Source of the DNA: Saprospiraceae bacterium
GTDB taxonomy: Bacteria; Bacteroidota; Bacteroidia; Chitinophagales; Saprospiraceae
Direction: 5' to 3'
Assembly (NCBI GenBank): GCA_026129545.1
Contig: JAHCHX010000001.1
Coordinates: 1,735,501 to 1,799,500 of the forward strand
DNA: 64,000 bases
In this document: one piece after another, positions 1-9,126 of the stretch
How positions within the stretch are numbered: position 1 is the stretch's first letter
How the letters are laid out: the number at the start of each line of letters is the position of its first letter
Notes under the pieces: generated by a model
Told to the model about the DNA's origin: nothing
The model's database searches: none
The model's input: only the letters and a program-made list of their open reading frames with translations
Position numbers and translations under genes: made by a program

Positions 1-1425
1 GTGCTGTGGGAGCGATGGATTTTTTATCTGAAAGTGGGGGCGTACTCGTGGCTTGGCGCCTCGGTGTTGGCTGTTGGGGAGCGGCGCTGGATGCTTGCCA
101 CATTGGGTTTTGTGGTTTCCGCGCATTGTTACCCCCCGATGGCTTGGCACACCGTGGATGGGATATTGTTCGCCGTGTGGGGGATTTGGCTTTGGAGCAA
201 GATTTCGGCGGGTTGGGGAGCGGCTTTGGCGGGCATCGCGATGGCTGCTTCGCTGCTGTGCAAGCAGTCGTTTTACCCTATGGCGGTGGTCTTTCTGTGG
301 ATGTTGCTGCTTGATAAAAGATGGGGCCGGTTGAGCTGGGGCGTGGCGGCTTTTTGTTTAGTTTTTCTTTGCTTTTTTGCTTATTTGAAACACAACGATT
401 TGCTGCTCAACTATTTGCAATGGACGGGTGGCGCGGCTTCGGGTTCGCAGGCGTTCCAGCATGGCTTGCTCGACTATTTTCGCGTGAAGCCCATTTTGGT
501 ACTTGCAAGTCTCGCGTGTTTGCCAGCCGTTGTTTGGTATTTTTGGAAAGAAAAAAATCTGCGCATAGCCAAGTGGGCTTGGGTGCTCTGGCTGTTTTTT
601 CTCGGTGCTTTTTATGCCTACGAATTGTTGAGCGAACGGCGCTTTGTGGCTCCTTTTGCGCAGTCGAGGTTGTTGTTTTGGGTTGGGGTGGTATATGTGT
701 TGTGGCCTGTTGCCAACTTCGCAAAAGCGCGAGCGGCATCCGTATCCATCCGTATGAACGCGGTTGCGTTCTTCGCGGCGTTGAACACCCGTTTGCTTGC
801 TTTGCTCGCGGTTTCTTGGTGCGCTTCTGTCAGTTGGGGCTACAATCTGCCCATTTTGTTTGCGGTGCCGTGGGTTTTCGCGGCTATGGACATTTCGAGG
901 TTGTTCTGGACAAAGGGCCATCCTGTGCGTGATGGTAGCTGGCACAGGCATTGGCCGGGAGTCGTCGTGGTATTGGCGCTGCTGGGTTGTTTTCGCCTTG
1001 CTTATGAGTTTGTTTATCGCGACGGACGGCGCGGCGAAATGACTGCTCACTTGGGCGATGTTTTTCCGGCGCTTCACGGCATCTATACCACGCAAGAGAA
1101 AATGCTGCTTTACCGTGATTTGAAAAATTTGGCGGTGCGTTATCCAAGTTTTAAAACTCTCCCGGCATTTCCGCAGGCCAATTTTCTGACACGCACTCGC
1201 CCTCGGCTCCCACTTGATTGGGTCGTGGAGCGAGAAATGGGGCAGAACGACGCACTGGTTTTGAAAAATTTAAAAGAAAACGAACCAGTATTGTTTGTTG
1301 AAAAAACATACGCGGAGAAAATCAAAAGCGACCCAGAGATGCGCCTGACCCACGAGGTGATGGAGCAGGGAATACGGTTGGAGGAGACGGTGTATTTTTG
1401 GGTGCTGTCATTGAAATCGCGGTGA
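1..1425 (+). CDS. multi-pass membrane protein, glycosyltransferase-like, 5' end outside window
   Basis: The reading frame is open at the first base, so the true start probably lies upstream and 474 residues are visible. Roughly residues 5-345 are a run of hydrophobic segments rich in Trp, Phe and Leu, separated by short basic or aromatic loops. Residues about 350-474 form a soluble tail ending in a VEKTYAEK / EETVYFWVL stretch. This arrangement (many membrane spans plus a C-terminal extracytoplasmic domain) resembles GT39/PMT-like membrane glycosyltransferases of Bacteroidota. The N-terminal acidic motif that would settle this is not in the window. The assignment is by overall architecture only. 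Confidence 0.5.
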   Translation: MLWERWIFYLKVGAYSWLGASVLAVGERRWMLATLGFVVSAHCYPPMAWHTVDGILFAVWGIWLWSKISAGWGAALAGIAMAASLLCKQSFYPMAVVFLWMLLLDKRWGRLSWGVAAFCLVFLCFFAYLKHNDLLLNYLQWTGGAASGSQAFQHGLLDYFRVKPILVLASLACLPAVVWYFWKEKNLRIAKWAWVLWLFFLGAFYAYELLSERRFVAPFAQSRLLFWVGVVYVLWPVANFAKARAASVSIRMNAVAFFAALNTRLLALLAVSWCASVSWGYNLPILFAVPWVFAAMDISRLFWTKGHPVRDGSWHRHWPGVVVVLALLGCFRLAYEFVYRDGRRGEMTAHLGDVFPALHGIYTTQEKMLLYRDLKNLAVRYPSFKTLPAFPQANFLTRTRPRLPLDWVVEREMGQNDALVLKNLKENEPVLFVEKTYAEKIKSDPEMRLTHEVMEQGIRLEETVYFWVLSLKSR

Positions 1426-1477
1426 ATCGCGCATCTTTGCACATTCGTTTTACTCAACTTGCTCAACTCATTTTCCG

Positions 1478-1867
1478 ATGAAGTATCTTTTTCTTTTCCT
1501 GCTAAGTTTTTCGTTGCAGCTTGTCTTCGCCCAAGAATCGAGCCGCCGCACCTCGCCTCAAACTTCCGAAGAATGGGCTGCCGTGGCTGTCGAACGTTTT
1601 CAGGGGCGGCTGGGAAACCTTCGCGCTGCCATAGACGACATCAATGTTTCTTCCATGGTGCGCCACCATGCCGACTTGCTGGGCGATGTTCGTGCCACGG
1701 TTGAGCAGGAGGCGAGACAGGCTTCCGACGGCGAACGGCTCGCCTCCATGCAGGTCATTTTTGACAAACTTTCCTTGTTCATCTTCGACCCAGAAAAGCC
1801 TGAGGAGTTGAAGGCTTATTTGCCCGAATATGAGGCGTTTTTGGTGCTGTTGAGAAAAAGCAGATAA
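1478..1867 (+). CDS. small secreted hypothetical protein
   Basis: A 129-residue protein with a clear Sec signal peptide: Met-Lys followed by a Leu/Phe core and a VFA-QESS cleavage site near residue 18. The mature part is Ser/Arg/Glu-rich and looks helical (EEWAAVAVERFQGRLGNLR, then VRATVEQEARQASDGERLA). I do not recognise the family. It begins about 50 bases after the upstream membrane protein and ends a few bases before the stop of the convergent VCBS gene. A CATCTTTG sequence about 45 bases upstream is one mismatch from the TAnnTTTG box, so it may have its own promoter. Confidence 0.6.
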   Translation: MKYLFLFLLSFSLQLVFAQESSRRTSPQTSEEWAAVAVERFQGRLGNLRAAIDDINVSSMVRHHADLLGDVRATVEQEARQASDGERLASMQVIFDKLSLFIFDPEKPEELKAYLPEYEAFLVLLRKSR

Positions 1868-1871
1868 AGGG

Positions 1872-4800
1872 TTATTGCGTTGGGCGTTTGGGCTGTACGA
1901 CCATTGTTGCCATGTTGTTTCGCGCCAACACAAAAAACGTCTCGCCTCTGATTGTTATCGGTCTGATGCGCCGCACCTGACCCTTCACTATCAAATCGCC
2001 CATAGGGAATGCTTCCATCATGCCGTTTTTGCCGATGGTAAGTACGTTGCCATAGTTGGCATCGTAGCGCCCCATTTCTATGTTGCAATCGTAAAAATTT
2101 CCTCCCAGCATCACTTCCGCTTTGCCGTCGCCGTCGAAGTCGTGGAGCGCAGCGGCGTTTAGAGTGCTGAATTGGAGCACGTCGGGCAAGGGGTGCGCCT
2201 TGAACGTGAAATTGCCAGTGTTTTCAAAATAAGTGCTTTTGAAATGGTCGGCTTCACGCACGACAGATTTGGCTAATTTTTCTTTGCCCAACAGCTCTGG
2301 CACGGTTGCCTTGGCGAAATTGGCGGCATATAGATATTTCTTCTTCAGGTTGGGCAGTTGTTTGGTGATTTCGGCGTGGTTGGCAAAGGGGATTTCCCGG
2401 CCTTTGAGGTAGTATGTTAGTATTTGTTCCACCTGCCCGTTATCGTCAAAGTCATTGACGTACATCCTCACCGGCTCGTTGGGTGAGGGTTTGAACTTGG
2501 CGTTTTCACCTAGGTTGCCAGCCAAAATATCCACGTCGCCGTCGCCGTCGAAGTCGTGCGCAAGCACGAAATTCCACCAACCTTTACCTGTTTCAAGCAC
2601 TTTTTTCTCAAAACGCCCACGGTTGTTGAGAAATACCGTGAGCGGTTCCCACTCCATAGCCAGCAACAAATCCAAATCGCCGTCGCCATCCAAATCGGCC
2701 CAGGCACCGTTTTTCACCAAGCCAACATCTTGCAAACCCGGCGCGATTTGTTGGGTGACTTCCTCGAACACACCGTTGCCTTTGTTTAGCATCAAGTATG
2801 AGTTGGGGGTGAAACCATAGTTCCAAGGAATAGCCCGCCCGCCGAAAAAGAAGTCCATCAACCCGTCGCCATTGAAGTCGGCAGGGAGTACGCAGGAGGC
2901 GGTCATGAAGAGGCTGGGGAAGGGGTCGGCGCGGGTGAAGTTCCCTTTGCCGTCGTTGAGGTAGGCGCGTTGTTTCATGGCTTCTTCCTTGCCTCGGTAT
3001 TCGTTGCCTCCTGCGGCGATGACGAGGTCGAGGTCGCCATCGTTGTCTATGTCCACAAAACAGGCATCCACGTCCTCAAAAAGACTGTCTTGCTGGATAG
3101 TCAAAGGGGTGTTTTCGTGGAAAGTGCCATTAGGGCGCTGTAGGAACAAAGCGCTTTTCTTTCGCTTGGACGAACCAAAAAAAACGTCTTCCAATCCGTC
3201 GCCGTTTATGTCGCCGATAGCCAACGCGGGGCCTTCGGAAGAGACCATGTGGGGGATGAGTCGCTCGCGGTTGAATTCAACAAAAGGGTTTTCGGCGTGT
3301 TGGAAATTCAAATTTGTCGTGGCTGTCGCGTTGCTGAAAGCATAAAGCGGCGCTGGTTTTTGTAAACTATTGAAATCAAAGATTGGCAAACCGGCACGCC
3401 AAGCGAGCGTTTGCAAGGTGTTGAATTTCAAATCTAACACCCTATTGCAGCTTCGGTCAGGCCAAATCACGACGACTGAATCTATCGCGTTTTGGTCACC
3501 GATGCCGATGTGCAAGGGAATGTGCGCGCTGGATTGATAGCCTCGAACGGGGTAGAATTCTTCAACTTGCCGCTCGCCGTTTTTCCTGTAAATCAATATT
3601 TTAGTGCCGATACCGTGAATATTTCCGGGCTGGCCTTTGAAGATGAAGGACAGGAAGGAGTTGCTGGCGCGGATAGCAGCAACGGCAGAGGAAGAAGTAG
3701 CAGTGGCATTTTCTTGAAGCAGGTTTTTGTAGATATAAGGCTCGTCTTCGAGGTTGTTCACCACGAGGTCGAGGTCGCCGTCGTTGTCGAGGTCAGCGTA
3801 AATGGCACCGTTGGAAAAAGTGGGGAGGTTGTTTTTCACCTGCACAGCCAAGTCGTCGAAGGTAAGACGGCCAGTATTTCGGTAGAATTTGTTAGGCAGT
3901 TTGATTTTAGGCATTTTATCCACGACGCTGAGTTCTTCTTCCTTCACATCGCGGGTAGTTCCTTGTTTCAACCCCAACTCTCTGTTTTCCTGAAACTTAA
4001 CGTAGTCTATGTCGTTCATGCGGCGGGGTATGCCGTTGCTCACGAAGAGGTCTTTGTAGCCGTCGCAGTCAAAATCCATGAACAGCGGCGACCATGACCA
4101 ATCGGTGGCGGCGATACCTGTGTACAACCCGATTTCGCTGAAAGTGCCCCCACTTTCACCCCTCTTCCCGAATGGGAGGGAGGCGATACCGTTGTTAAGT
4201 TGCAGGTTATTGCGTGTGTATTGGTAATAATAGCCGAATCCAATTTTGTACTGGAACACATTGTAATCATCCTCACCAAGTGAGGTTTTAAGTATATAGG
4301 GGTCTTCCGGCAACATATCAAGCGAGATGATATCCGTCCAGCCGTCATTGTTCACGTCGGCCATATCCACGCCCATTGAGAATTGGCTGGTGTGCATCAT
4401 GGCATCGGCCATTGACTCACGAAAGGTACCATCGCCTTGATTGATGTATAGGTAGTCGTTTTCATGGAAATCATTGCCGATGTAGATGTCGGGCCAACCG
4501 TCGTTGTTAACATCGCCGGTGATGATGCCGAGGCCGTAACCGATGACAGTAGAGTGAATGCCAGCCTGTTGCGTTACGTCAATAAATTTTCCGTTGTCGT
4601 TTCGAAAGAGTTTATCCCCCGCCATCTGATGTATTTTTCCTACAAAATTTTTGCGCGGCCCAAAAGTGCCATTTTGATGAAGCGTGTGATTAAGTTGAAA
4701 CATATCCAAGTCGCCATCAAGGTCGTAATCAAAGAATACAGCTTGCGTGGAAAAGCCCGTCAAATCAAGTCCATAGTAAATCGCTTCATCTTCATAAATC

Positions 4801-5270
4801 GGTATTCCGTCCTTGATTTCTTTACAAATGAAGAGTTGGTTTCGTCCTTTAATGCTCTGATACTCACCTAGTTGACCAACATAAAGGTCAAGTAGGCCAT
4901 CGTTGTTGATATCCACTACGCAAATGCCGGATGTCCAACCATCTTGACCTGCCACGCCTGCTTGCTCAGTCACATCTTTGAATTTCATGTTGCCTTCGTT
5001 GAGGAACATCTTGTTCGGCCCCATGTTGTTTGTGAAATACAAATCCACGAGACCGTCGTTGTTGAAATCGCCCGCGCCCACGCCACCGCCGTTGAAAAAA
5101 TACATGTAGTTGAACACGTTGAACTCGCTGCTTTGGCGCAGCACGTTTTCAAATTCGAGTCCGGTCGCGTCTTTTCGGAGGAGTTGAAAAAGGGGAGGGG
5201 CTTGCTCGCTGCGGTTGCAAGCGAATGAAAAACAGATAATTAGCGCGAGGCTATATTTGAGCATGGTCAT
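1872..5270 (-). CDS. VCBS/FG-GAP repeat lipoprotein with ASPIC/UnbV domain (CRTAC1-like), paralog 1
   Basis: A 1132-residue surface or periplasmic lipoprotein. The signal ends in a lipobox (FSFAC, Cys about residue 18). Many FG-GAP/VCBS blades follow, each with calcium-binding loops of the type DFNNDGLVD, DVNNDGWPD or DLDGDGDLD, consistent with a pair of beta-propellers. An ASPIC/UnbV segment (IDSVVVIWPDRS) lies near residues 590-610. These proteins are common next to SusC/SusD genes in Bacteroidota; function is unproven, with ligand binding or adhesion usually inferred. It is a tandem paralog of the next gene upstream, with closely matching N-termini (FNGGGVGAGDFNNDG versus YNGGGVAIGDVNGDG). 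Residues about 363-377 (GIASLPFGKRGESGG) have no counterpart in the paralog and coincide with a palindromic DNA element. Confidence 0.88.
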   Translation of the reverse strand: MTMLKYSLALIICFSFACNRSEQAPPLFQLLRKDATGLEFENVLRQSSEFNVFNYMYFFNGGGVGAGDFNNDGLVDLYFTNNMGPNKMFLNEGNMKFKDVTEQAGVAGQDGWTSGICVVDINNDGLLDLYVGQLGEYQSIKGRNQLFICKEIKDGIPIYEDEAIYYGLDLTGFSTQAVFFDYDLDGDLDMFQLNHTLHQNGTFGPRKNFVGKIHQMAGDKLFRNDNGKFIDVTQQAGIHSTVIGYGLGIITGDVNNDGWPDIYIGNDFHENDYLYINQGDGTFRESMADAMMHTSQFSMGVDMADVNNDGWTDIISLDMLPEDPYILKTSLGEDDYNVFQYKIGFGYYYQYTRNNLQLNNGIASLPFGKRGESGGTFSEIGLYTGIAATDWSWSPLFMDFDCDGYKDLFVSNGIPRRMNDIDYVKFQENRELGLKQGTTRDVKEEELSVVDKMPKIKLPNKFYRNTGRLTFDDLAVQVKNNLPTFSNGAIYADLDNDGDLDLVVNNLEDEPYIYKNLLQENATATSSSAVAAIRASNSFLSFIFKGQPGNIHGIGTKILIYRKNGERQVEEFYPVRGYQSSAHIPLHIGIGDQNAIDSVVVIWPDRSCNRVLDLKFNTLQTLAWRAGLPIFDFNSLQKPAPLYAFSNATATTNLNFQHAENPFVEFNRERLIPHMVSSEGPALAIGDINGDGLEDVFFGSSKRKKSALFLQRPNGTFHENTPLTIQQDSLFEDVDACFVDIDNDGDLDLVIAAGGNEYRGKEEAMKQRAYLNDGKGNFTRADPFPSLFMTASCVLPADFNGDGLMDFFFGGRAIPWNYGFTPNSYLMLNKGNGVFEEVTQQIAPGLQDVGLVKNGAWADLDGDGDLDLLLAMEWEPLTVFLNNRGRFEKKVLETGKGWWNFVLAHDFDGDGDVDILAGNLGENAKFKPSPNEPVRMYVNDFDDNGQVEQILTYYLKGREIPFANHAEITKQLPNLKKKYLYAANFAKATVPELLGKEKLAKSVVREADHFKSTYFENTGNFTFKAHPLPDVLQFSTLNAAALHDFDGDGKAEVMLGGNFYDCNIEMGRYDANYGNVLTIGKNGMMEAFPMGDLIVKGQVRRIRPITIRGETFFVLARNNMATMVVQPKRPTQ
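4144..4183. repeat. palindromic element inside VCBS paralog 1 coding sequence
   Basis: A C-rich/G-rich inverted repeat with arms of the form CCTCTTCCC and GGGAGGGAGG around a GAAT loop. It encodes the GIASLPFGKRGESGG stretch that interrupts an otherwise alignable region: the sister protein reads LNNKDKTFSEI where this one reads LNN, the extra residues, then TFSEI. The frame is preserved. It looks like an intergenic-type repeat that entered a surface loop of the propeller. Confidence 0.5.
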
Positions 5271-5421
5271 AATTCAGATTATATCGAAGCAAGGGAATGC
5301 CGCCTTGTTCGACGATTTTTCGGAGCGTTCCATTGCGGTCACGCCAGGCGTGGCCTTCTTGCCTTCTTTTGTGACTTCCAAGGTCTATGTGTCCCTTTTT
5401 GCGCCATGTTTTTCACCCAAT

Positions 5422-8400
5422 TCATTGAACTTCTGCCTTCTCCTGCATCTTTATCTCAAAAAGTCGAGGCTTCTCGTTGTTCACCGTCGCCAGCAGATAT
5501 TTTTTCCCCTCGGTATTCAACGGAATAAGCGATTTTATTTCGCCTTTCACGAAGAAGCCTGAAGTGCGATTTTCCACCCATGCGTACTGCCCGCCACCTT
5601 TATTCAAAAGTACATGACCAAAACTGGCATCGAGCCTCGAAAACTGGGGCATGAAGCCTATGTCATTGCCGCCCAACACGAGGTCGTTTCTCCCGTCTCC
5701 GTCCAAATCGCCGCACCATATAGCACAGACACTGGAGAACTGAACTTCGCGTGGCAGAGGCACAAGCGTAAATTGCCCCTGGCCGTCGTTGAGCGCCACC
5801 ACTGATTGAAAATAGTTCCCCTCCATGACGATGCTTTTTTTCAACATTTCCGGCTCAAATAAATCTTGAATGGACTTTTTGGCATAGTCGGCGTGTTTGA
5901 GGCTCGACTTTTTGAGGCTGGGTATTTGTCCCGTCAGTTCCTTCTTCATCGCCACTGGCATATCCTCGCCATCAATTTGCCGGGTGAGTATTTTGTCAAT
6001 GGTCCCGTTTTGGTCGAAGTCGCCGACCCAGATTTTTGCGGGAGATTGTTGACTTCCCGTAAAATAGAAATTTTCTCCTCGGTTGCCGAGTATCAAGTCC
6101 ATGTCGCCGTCGCCGTCCACGTCGTCGGCTTCAAGCGCATACCACCAGCCGGAATAGTTGTCTAAGTTGGATTGGACGGGGATGAGTTGTTTGTTTTTGA
6201 TTTCAAAGATTTTTGGGTTGCGCCACTCCCCCACAATCACCAGCTCTGGGGTGGCATCACCTAACAGATTGACCAGTTTTGCGTCAGTCACCATGCCGAG
6301 GCGTGGGAAATCGGGCGCTGCGGTTTTTGAGGCATCGCGGAAATTTCCATGCCCGTCATTTTCATATAAAAAATGTCGTGGCGGCACCCCATACTGCGCT
6401 GGCATACTTCTGCTGCCCACAAACAGGTCAAGGTCGCCATCGCCATCAAAATCAAGCGGCACGGCCACTGCGGCATTGAAGCCATTGAGTGGCAGGGCGC
6501 GTTGTTGGTGGGTGAAATGCCCCTTGCCATCGTTGAGGTAAATGCGGCTCTGCATAAATCTCGAATTAAGCGGCTGGGCGTTGCCGCCCGAACCAACGAA
6601 CAAATCCATGTCGCCATCGCCGTCGGCATCGAAAAACACCACGGCGGTATCCTCGAAAAGCGAGTCGGGGTCAAATGTGGCGCGACTATGCCGGATGAAG
6701 GCGCCACTGCCAGTTTGCAAGTAAAGTTGTCCGGGCTGGCCTGTGGCGCCTCCTATGTAGATGTCGTCGCGCCCGTCGCTATTCACATCGGCGACGGCAG
6801 CGCGTGGCCCTTCCCGCGAAAGCATTCGGTAGCTCAATCCTTCTTGATAAAAATCTATAAAATCGTCTTCACGGTGCTTCTCGAAGCTGTGGTTAATTTC
6901 TTGGAAAAATGCATTTTCTGGAAAAAAGTCGAAGGTGTTGCCCGCCAAGTTGTTGGAGGATTTTTCCCAAGAGATGGAGAGCGTTGTGTCAATGGCAGGA
7001 TTGAGGAGGACTGATTGGGCTCTGTCTGGCCAAACGACGACGACCGAGTCCACAGATGTTTTTTGCCCAAGGCCAAACACCATCTTGTAGTCCACAGATG
7101 ATTGGAAGCCGCGAGAGGGTATGAGTTGGAAGTGCTGAATTTCTTTGCCAACGTGGACGGAAACGGTGGAGCCAATAGCGTATGTGTTTTGTTCTTTGCC
7201 TTTAAGTTCGATGGTCAGATGATGAGGCTTCAGTATTTCTTTCGAGCGGTTTTTATAGAGAAAGATGGGCTGGTTGACGTTGTTGATGATCAAGTCAAGG
7301 TCGCCGTCGTTGTCGAGGTCGCCATAAGCGGCACCGTTTGAAAAGGAGGGGGTGACGAAGCCCCATTTTTCGCCGATGTCCTCAAATGTAAGGTCGCCGC
7401 GATTGCGAAAGGCTTTGTTGAGAATGGGGACGGAGGGCATCCTGTTCAGTACTTCGTTGAGTTGCTCTTTTTTCCCGGTCAAGGCCATGCGCTGCACCAC
7501 CTCGTCGGCAAAGAAATCAATGAAATCTTGGTCAATCACATCTTTGTAGATGCCGTTGCAGACATAGATATCGCGCCAGCCGTCGCTGTCCATGTCGAAC
7601 ATAAGGGCGCCCCAGCTCCAATCGGTGGCGGCAACGCCAGCATAGTAGGCTATCTCGCTGAATGTTTTGTCTTTGTTATTGAGTTGCAGCGTGTTTTGCA
7701 TGTACTGGTGATAGAAACCGCGCTCTTGTTTAAGTTGATAAATGTTATAGTTCTCAAACAGGGTGGTCGTTTTGAGGCGGGTTTCATCTCCTGGCAACAT
7801 TTCGGTGGTGAAAATATCGGGAAAGCCGTCGTTGTTGATATCGGCCATGTCTGCTCCCATAGAGGCATGGCTGAGGTGCATCATCCAATTTTCGATTTCT
7901 TCCTTGAAGGTTCCATCCTTTTGGTTGATATAAAGATAGTCGCGCTCGTAAAAGTCGTTTGACACAAACAGGTCGGGCCAATGGTCGCCATTGACATCGC
8001 CGACCGTGATGCCGAGACCGAAGCCGATGAGGCTGCCGAAAATGCCGGCTTCCTTGGTGACGTTGATGAAGCCCCCCTTGGCGCCTCCAAGAGGGGGGAT
8101 AGCGTCGTTGCGAAGCAGTTTGTCGCCGCCACCTTTCAAGAAGTCTCTCACAGGCCAGTCTTCGGCGTAGAGTTCGCGGTTGTTGCTGTAGTTGAGCGTA
8201 TTGACGGGCATGAAGCTGTTGTTGAGGATGTAACAGTCCAAATCGCCGTCGAGGTCGTAATCGAAAAAGGCTGCGTGGGTGGTGTAGCCGTCGTCGTTCA
8301 GTCCGTATTCGGCGGCTTTTTCGATGAATGTTGGGATGGCGTCTTTGTTGCCTTGATTGATAAAGAGTTCGTTTTCAGGTTTTTCCCCTTTGTCGTAGCC

Positions 8401-8799
8401 CGCATTGCAAACGTATATGTCGAGCAAGCCATCGGCGTTGATATCTACCATGACCACGCCAGTGCTCCAGAATTTGGAGCCGCCCACGCCTGCTTGTTCG
8501 GTCACGTCCTCAAACTGGAAGCTGCCCTTGTTCAGGTACAACTTGTTTTCGCCCATGTTCGAGGTGAGGAATATATCCGCCCACCCGTCGCCGTTGACAT
8601 CACCGATGGCCACGCCGCCGCCGTTGTAGAAATTGCGGTAATTGAAGATGTTGAAGTCTTCGGTGTTTTCGACTTTGTTGATGAAGTGGATATTGGAATG
8701 CGTAGCGTCTATTTTTTCAAAAAGGATTGAATCAGGTTGTTTGGAGGTGCAGCCAATCAAGCCCAAAATAAACCCAACGGAAAGTAGAATCGGTCTCAA
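5422..8799 (-). CDS. VCBS/FG-GAP repeat lipoprotein with ASPIC/UnbV domain (CRTAC1-like), paralog 2
   Basis: A 1125-residue lipoprotein with lipobox ILGLIGC (Cys about residue 17), followed by repeated calcium-loop blades (DVNGDGWAD, DINADGLLD, DLDGDGDLD, DADGDGDMD). An ASPIC/UnbV segment with TSVDSVVVVWPDRA lies near residue 585. It is co-oriented with the downstream paralog, with about 150 bases between them, and follows a SusC/SusD pair. It is probably exported to the cell surface; role inferred only. Residues about 233-243 (AIPPLGGAKGG) replace the short NGK loop of the paralog (LFRNDNGKFIDVT versus LLRND-insert-FINVT). They are encoded by a near-perfect palindrome, suggesting a repeat inserted in frame. 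Confidence 0.88.
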   Translation of the reverse strand: MRPILLSVGFILGLIGCTSKQPDSILFEKIDATHSNIHFINKVENTEDFNIFNYRNFYNGGGVAIGDVNGDGWADIFLTSNMGENKLYLNKGSFQFEDVTEQAGVGGSKFWSTGVVMVDINADGLLDIYVCNAGYDKGEKPENELFINQGNKDAIPTFIEKAAEYGLNDDGYTTHAAFFDYDLDGDLDCYILNNSFMPVNTLNYSNNRELYAEDWPVRDFLKGGGDKLLRNDAIPPLGGAKGGFINVTKEAGIFGSLIGFGLGITVGDVNGDHWPDLFVSNDFYERDYLYINQKDGTFKEEIENWMMHLSHASMGADMADINNDGFPDIFTTEMLPGDETRLKTTTLFENYNIYQLKQERGFYHQYMQNTLQLNNKDKTFSEIAYYAGVAATDWSWGALMFDMDSDGWRDIYVCNGIYKDVIDQDFIDFFADEVVQRMALTGKKEQLNEVLNRMPSVPILNKAFRNRGDLTFEDIGEKWGFVTPSFSNGAAYGDLDNDGDLDLIINNVNQPIFLYKNRSKEILKPHHLTIELKGKEQNTYAIGSTVSVHVGKEIQHFQLIPSRGFQSSVDYKMVFGLGQKTSVDSVVVVWPDRAQSVLLNPAIDTTLSISWEKSSNNLAGNTFDFFPENAFFQEINHSFEKHREDDFIDFYQEGLSYRMLSREGPRAAVADVNSDGRDDIYIGGATGQPGQLYLQTGSGAFIRHSRATFDPDSLFEDTAVVFFDADGDGDMDLFVGSGGNAQPLNSRFMQSRIYLNDGKGHFTHQQRALPLNGFNAAVAVPLDFDGDGDLDLFVGSRSMPAQYGVPPRHFLYENDGHGNFRDASKTAAPDFPRLGMVTDAKLVNLLGDATPELVIVGEWRNPKIFEIKNKQLIPVQSNLDNYSGWWYALEADDVDGDGDMDLILGNRGENFYFTGSQQSPAKIWVGDFDQNGTIDKILTRQIDGEDMPVAMKKELTGQIPSLKKSSLKHADYAKKSIQDLFEPEMLKKSIVMEGNYFQSVVALNDGQGQFTLVPLPREVQFSSVCAIWCGDLDGDGRNDLVLGGNDIGFMPQFSRLDASFGHVLLNKGGGQYAWVENRTSGFFVKGEIKSLIPLNTEGKKYLLATVNNEKPRLFEIKMQEKAEVQ
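8072..8098. repeat. palindromic element inside VCBS paralog 2 coding sequence
   Basis: Inverted repeat CCCCCCTTGG / CCAAGAGGGGGG around a five-base loop. On the coding strand it encodes IPPLGGAKGG. The paralog next door lacks these residues although the flanks align. C-rich/G-rich palindromes of this kind are frequent between genes in Bacteroidota, which is my reason for calling it an inserted element and not a natural loop. Confidence 0.55.
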
Positions 8800-8827
8800 A
8801 TCTGTGTTTTTAAAAAATGAATTGCGT

Positions 8828-8835
8828 CAAACGTA
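8828..8835 (-). promoter_or_regulatory. candidate -7 box for the VCBS lipoprotein genes
   Basis: On the minus strand the sequence reads TACGTTTG, a full match to the Bacteroidota -7 consensus TAnnTTTG. It lies about 28 bases before the ATG of paralog 2. A TTG at the expected -33 spacing is not present, only a T-run, so support is partial. Confidence 0.4.
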
Positions 8836-9053
8836 CGAGATGTGGCTTACAGTAAAAAATGGACTTGTTGCGTTGGAGGCCTTTGGCGAAGGGGAAGATC
8901 CTTTTCCAACTGGCATCGTTAAATATTTCGCCGAATATGCCCGATTTCGACTGCAAAATTTGCCTTGTCAGTCGAAAAAATGACAATCCCTTTCACTCAA
9001 AACCCTCCACCGCAACATGTCTAATGAAACTACTCGTCAGTTTTAGGTGAAAA
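8836..9053. other. intergenic, no gene seen
   Basis: Together with the flanking promoter box and terminator this makes a 327-base gap between the SusD stop and the VCBS start. Short frames here show no coding features, and I see nothing else in it. Confidence 0.5.
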
Positions 9054-9085
9054 ACAACAGGCCACCTCTATGGGCGGCCTGTTGT
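9054..9085 (-). terminator. Rho-independent terminator after SusC/SusD
   Basis: Arms ACAACAGGCC and GGCCTGTTGT form a 10-bp stem with a 12-base loop. Read on the minus strand, the stem is followed at once by a T-run (TTTTCACC), as expected for transcription leaving the SusD gene. It separates the SusC/SusD unit from the VCBS genes. Confidence 0.7.
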
Positions 9086-9126
9086 CATTTTATTCTTCCA
9101 CTTCAAGGAAGTAACAAGCAAAGCAA

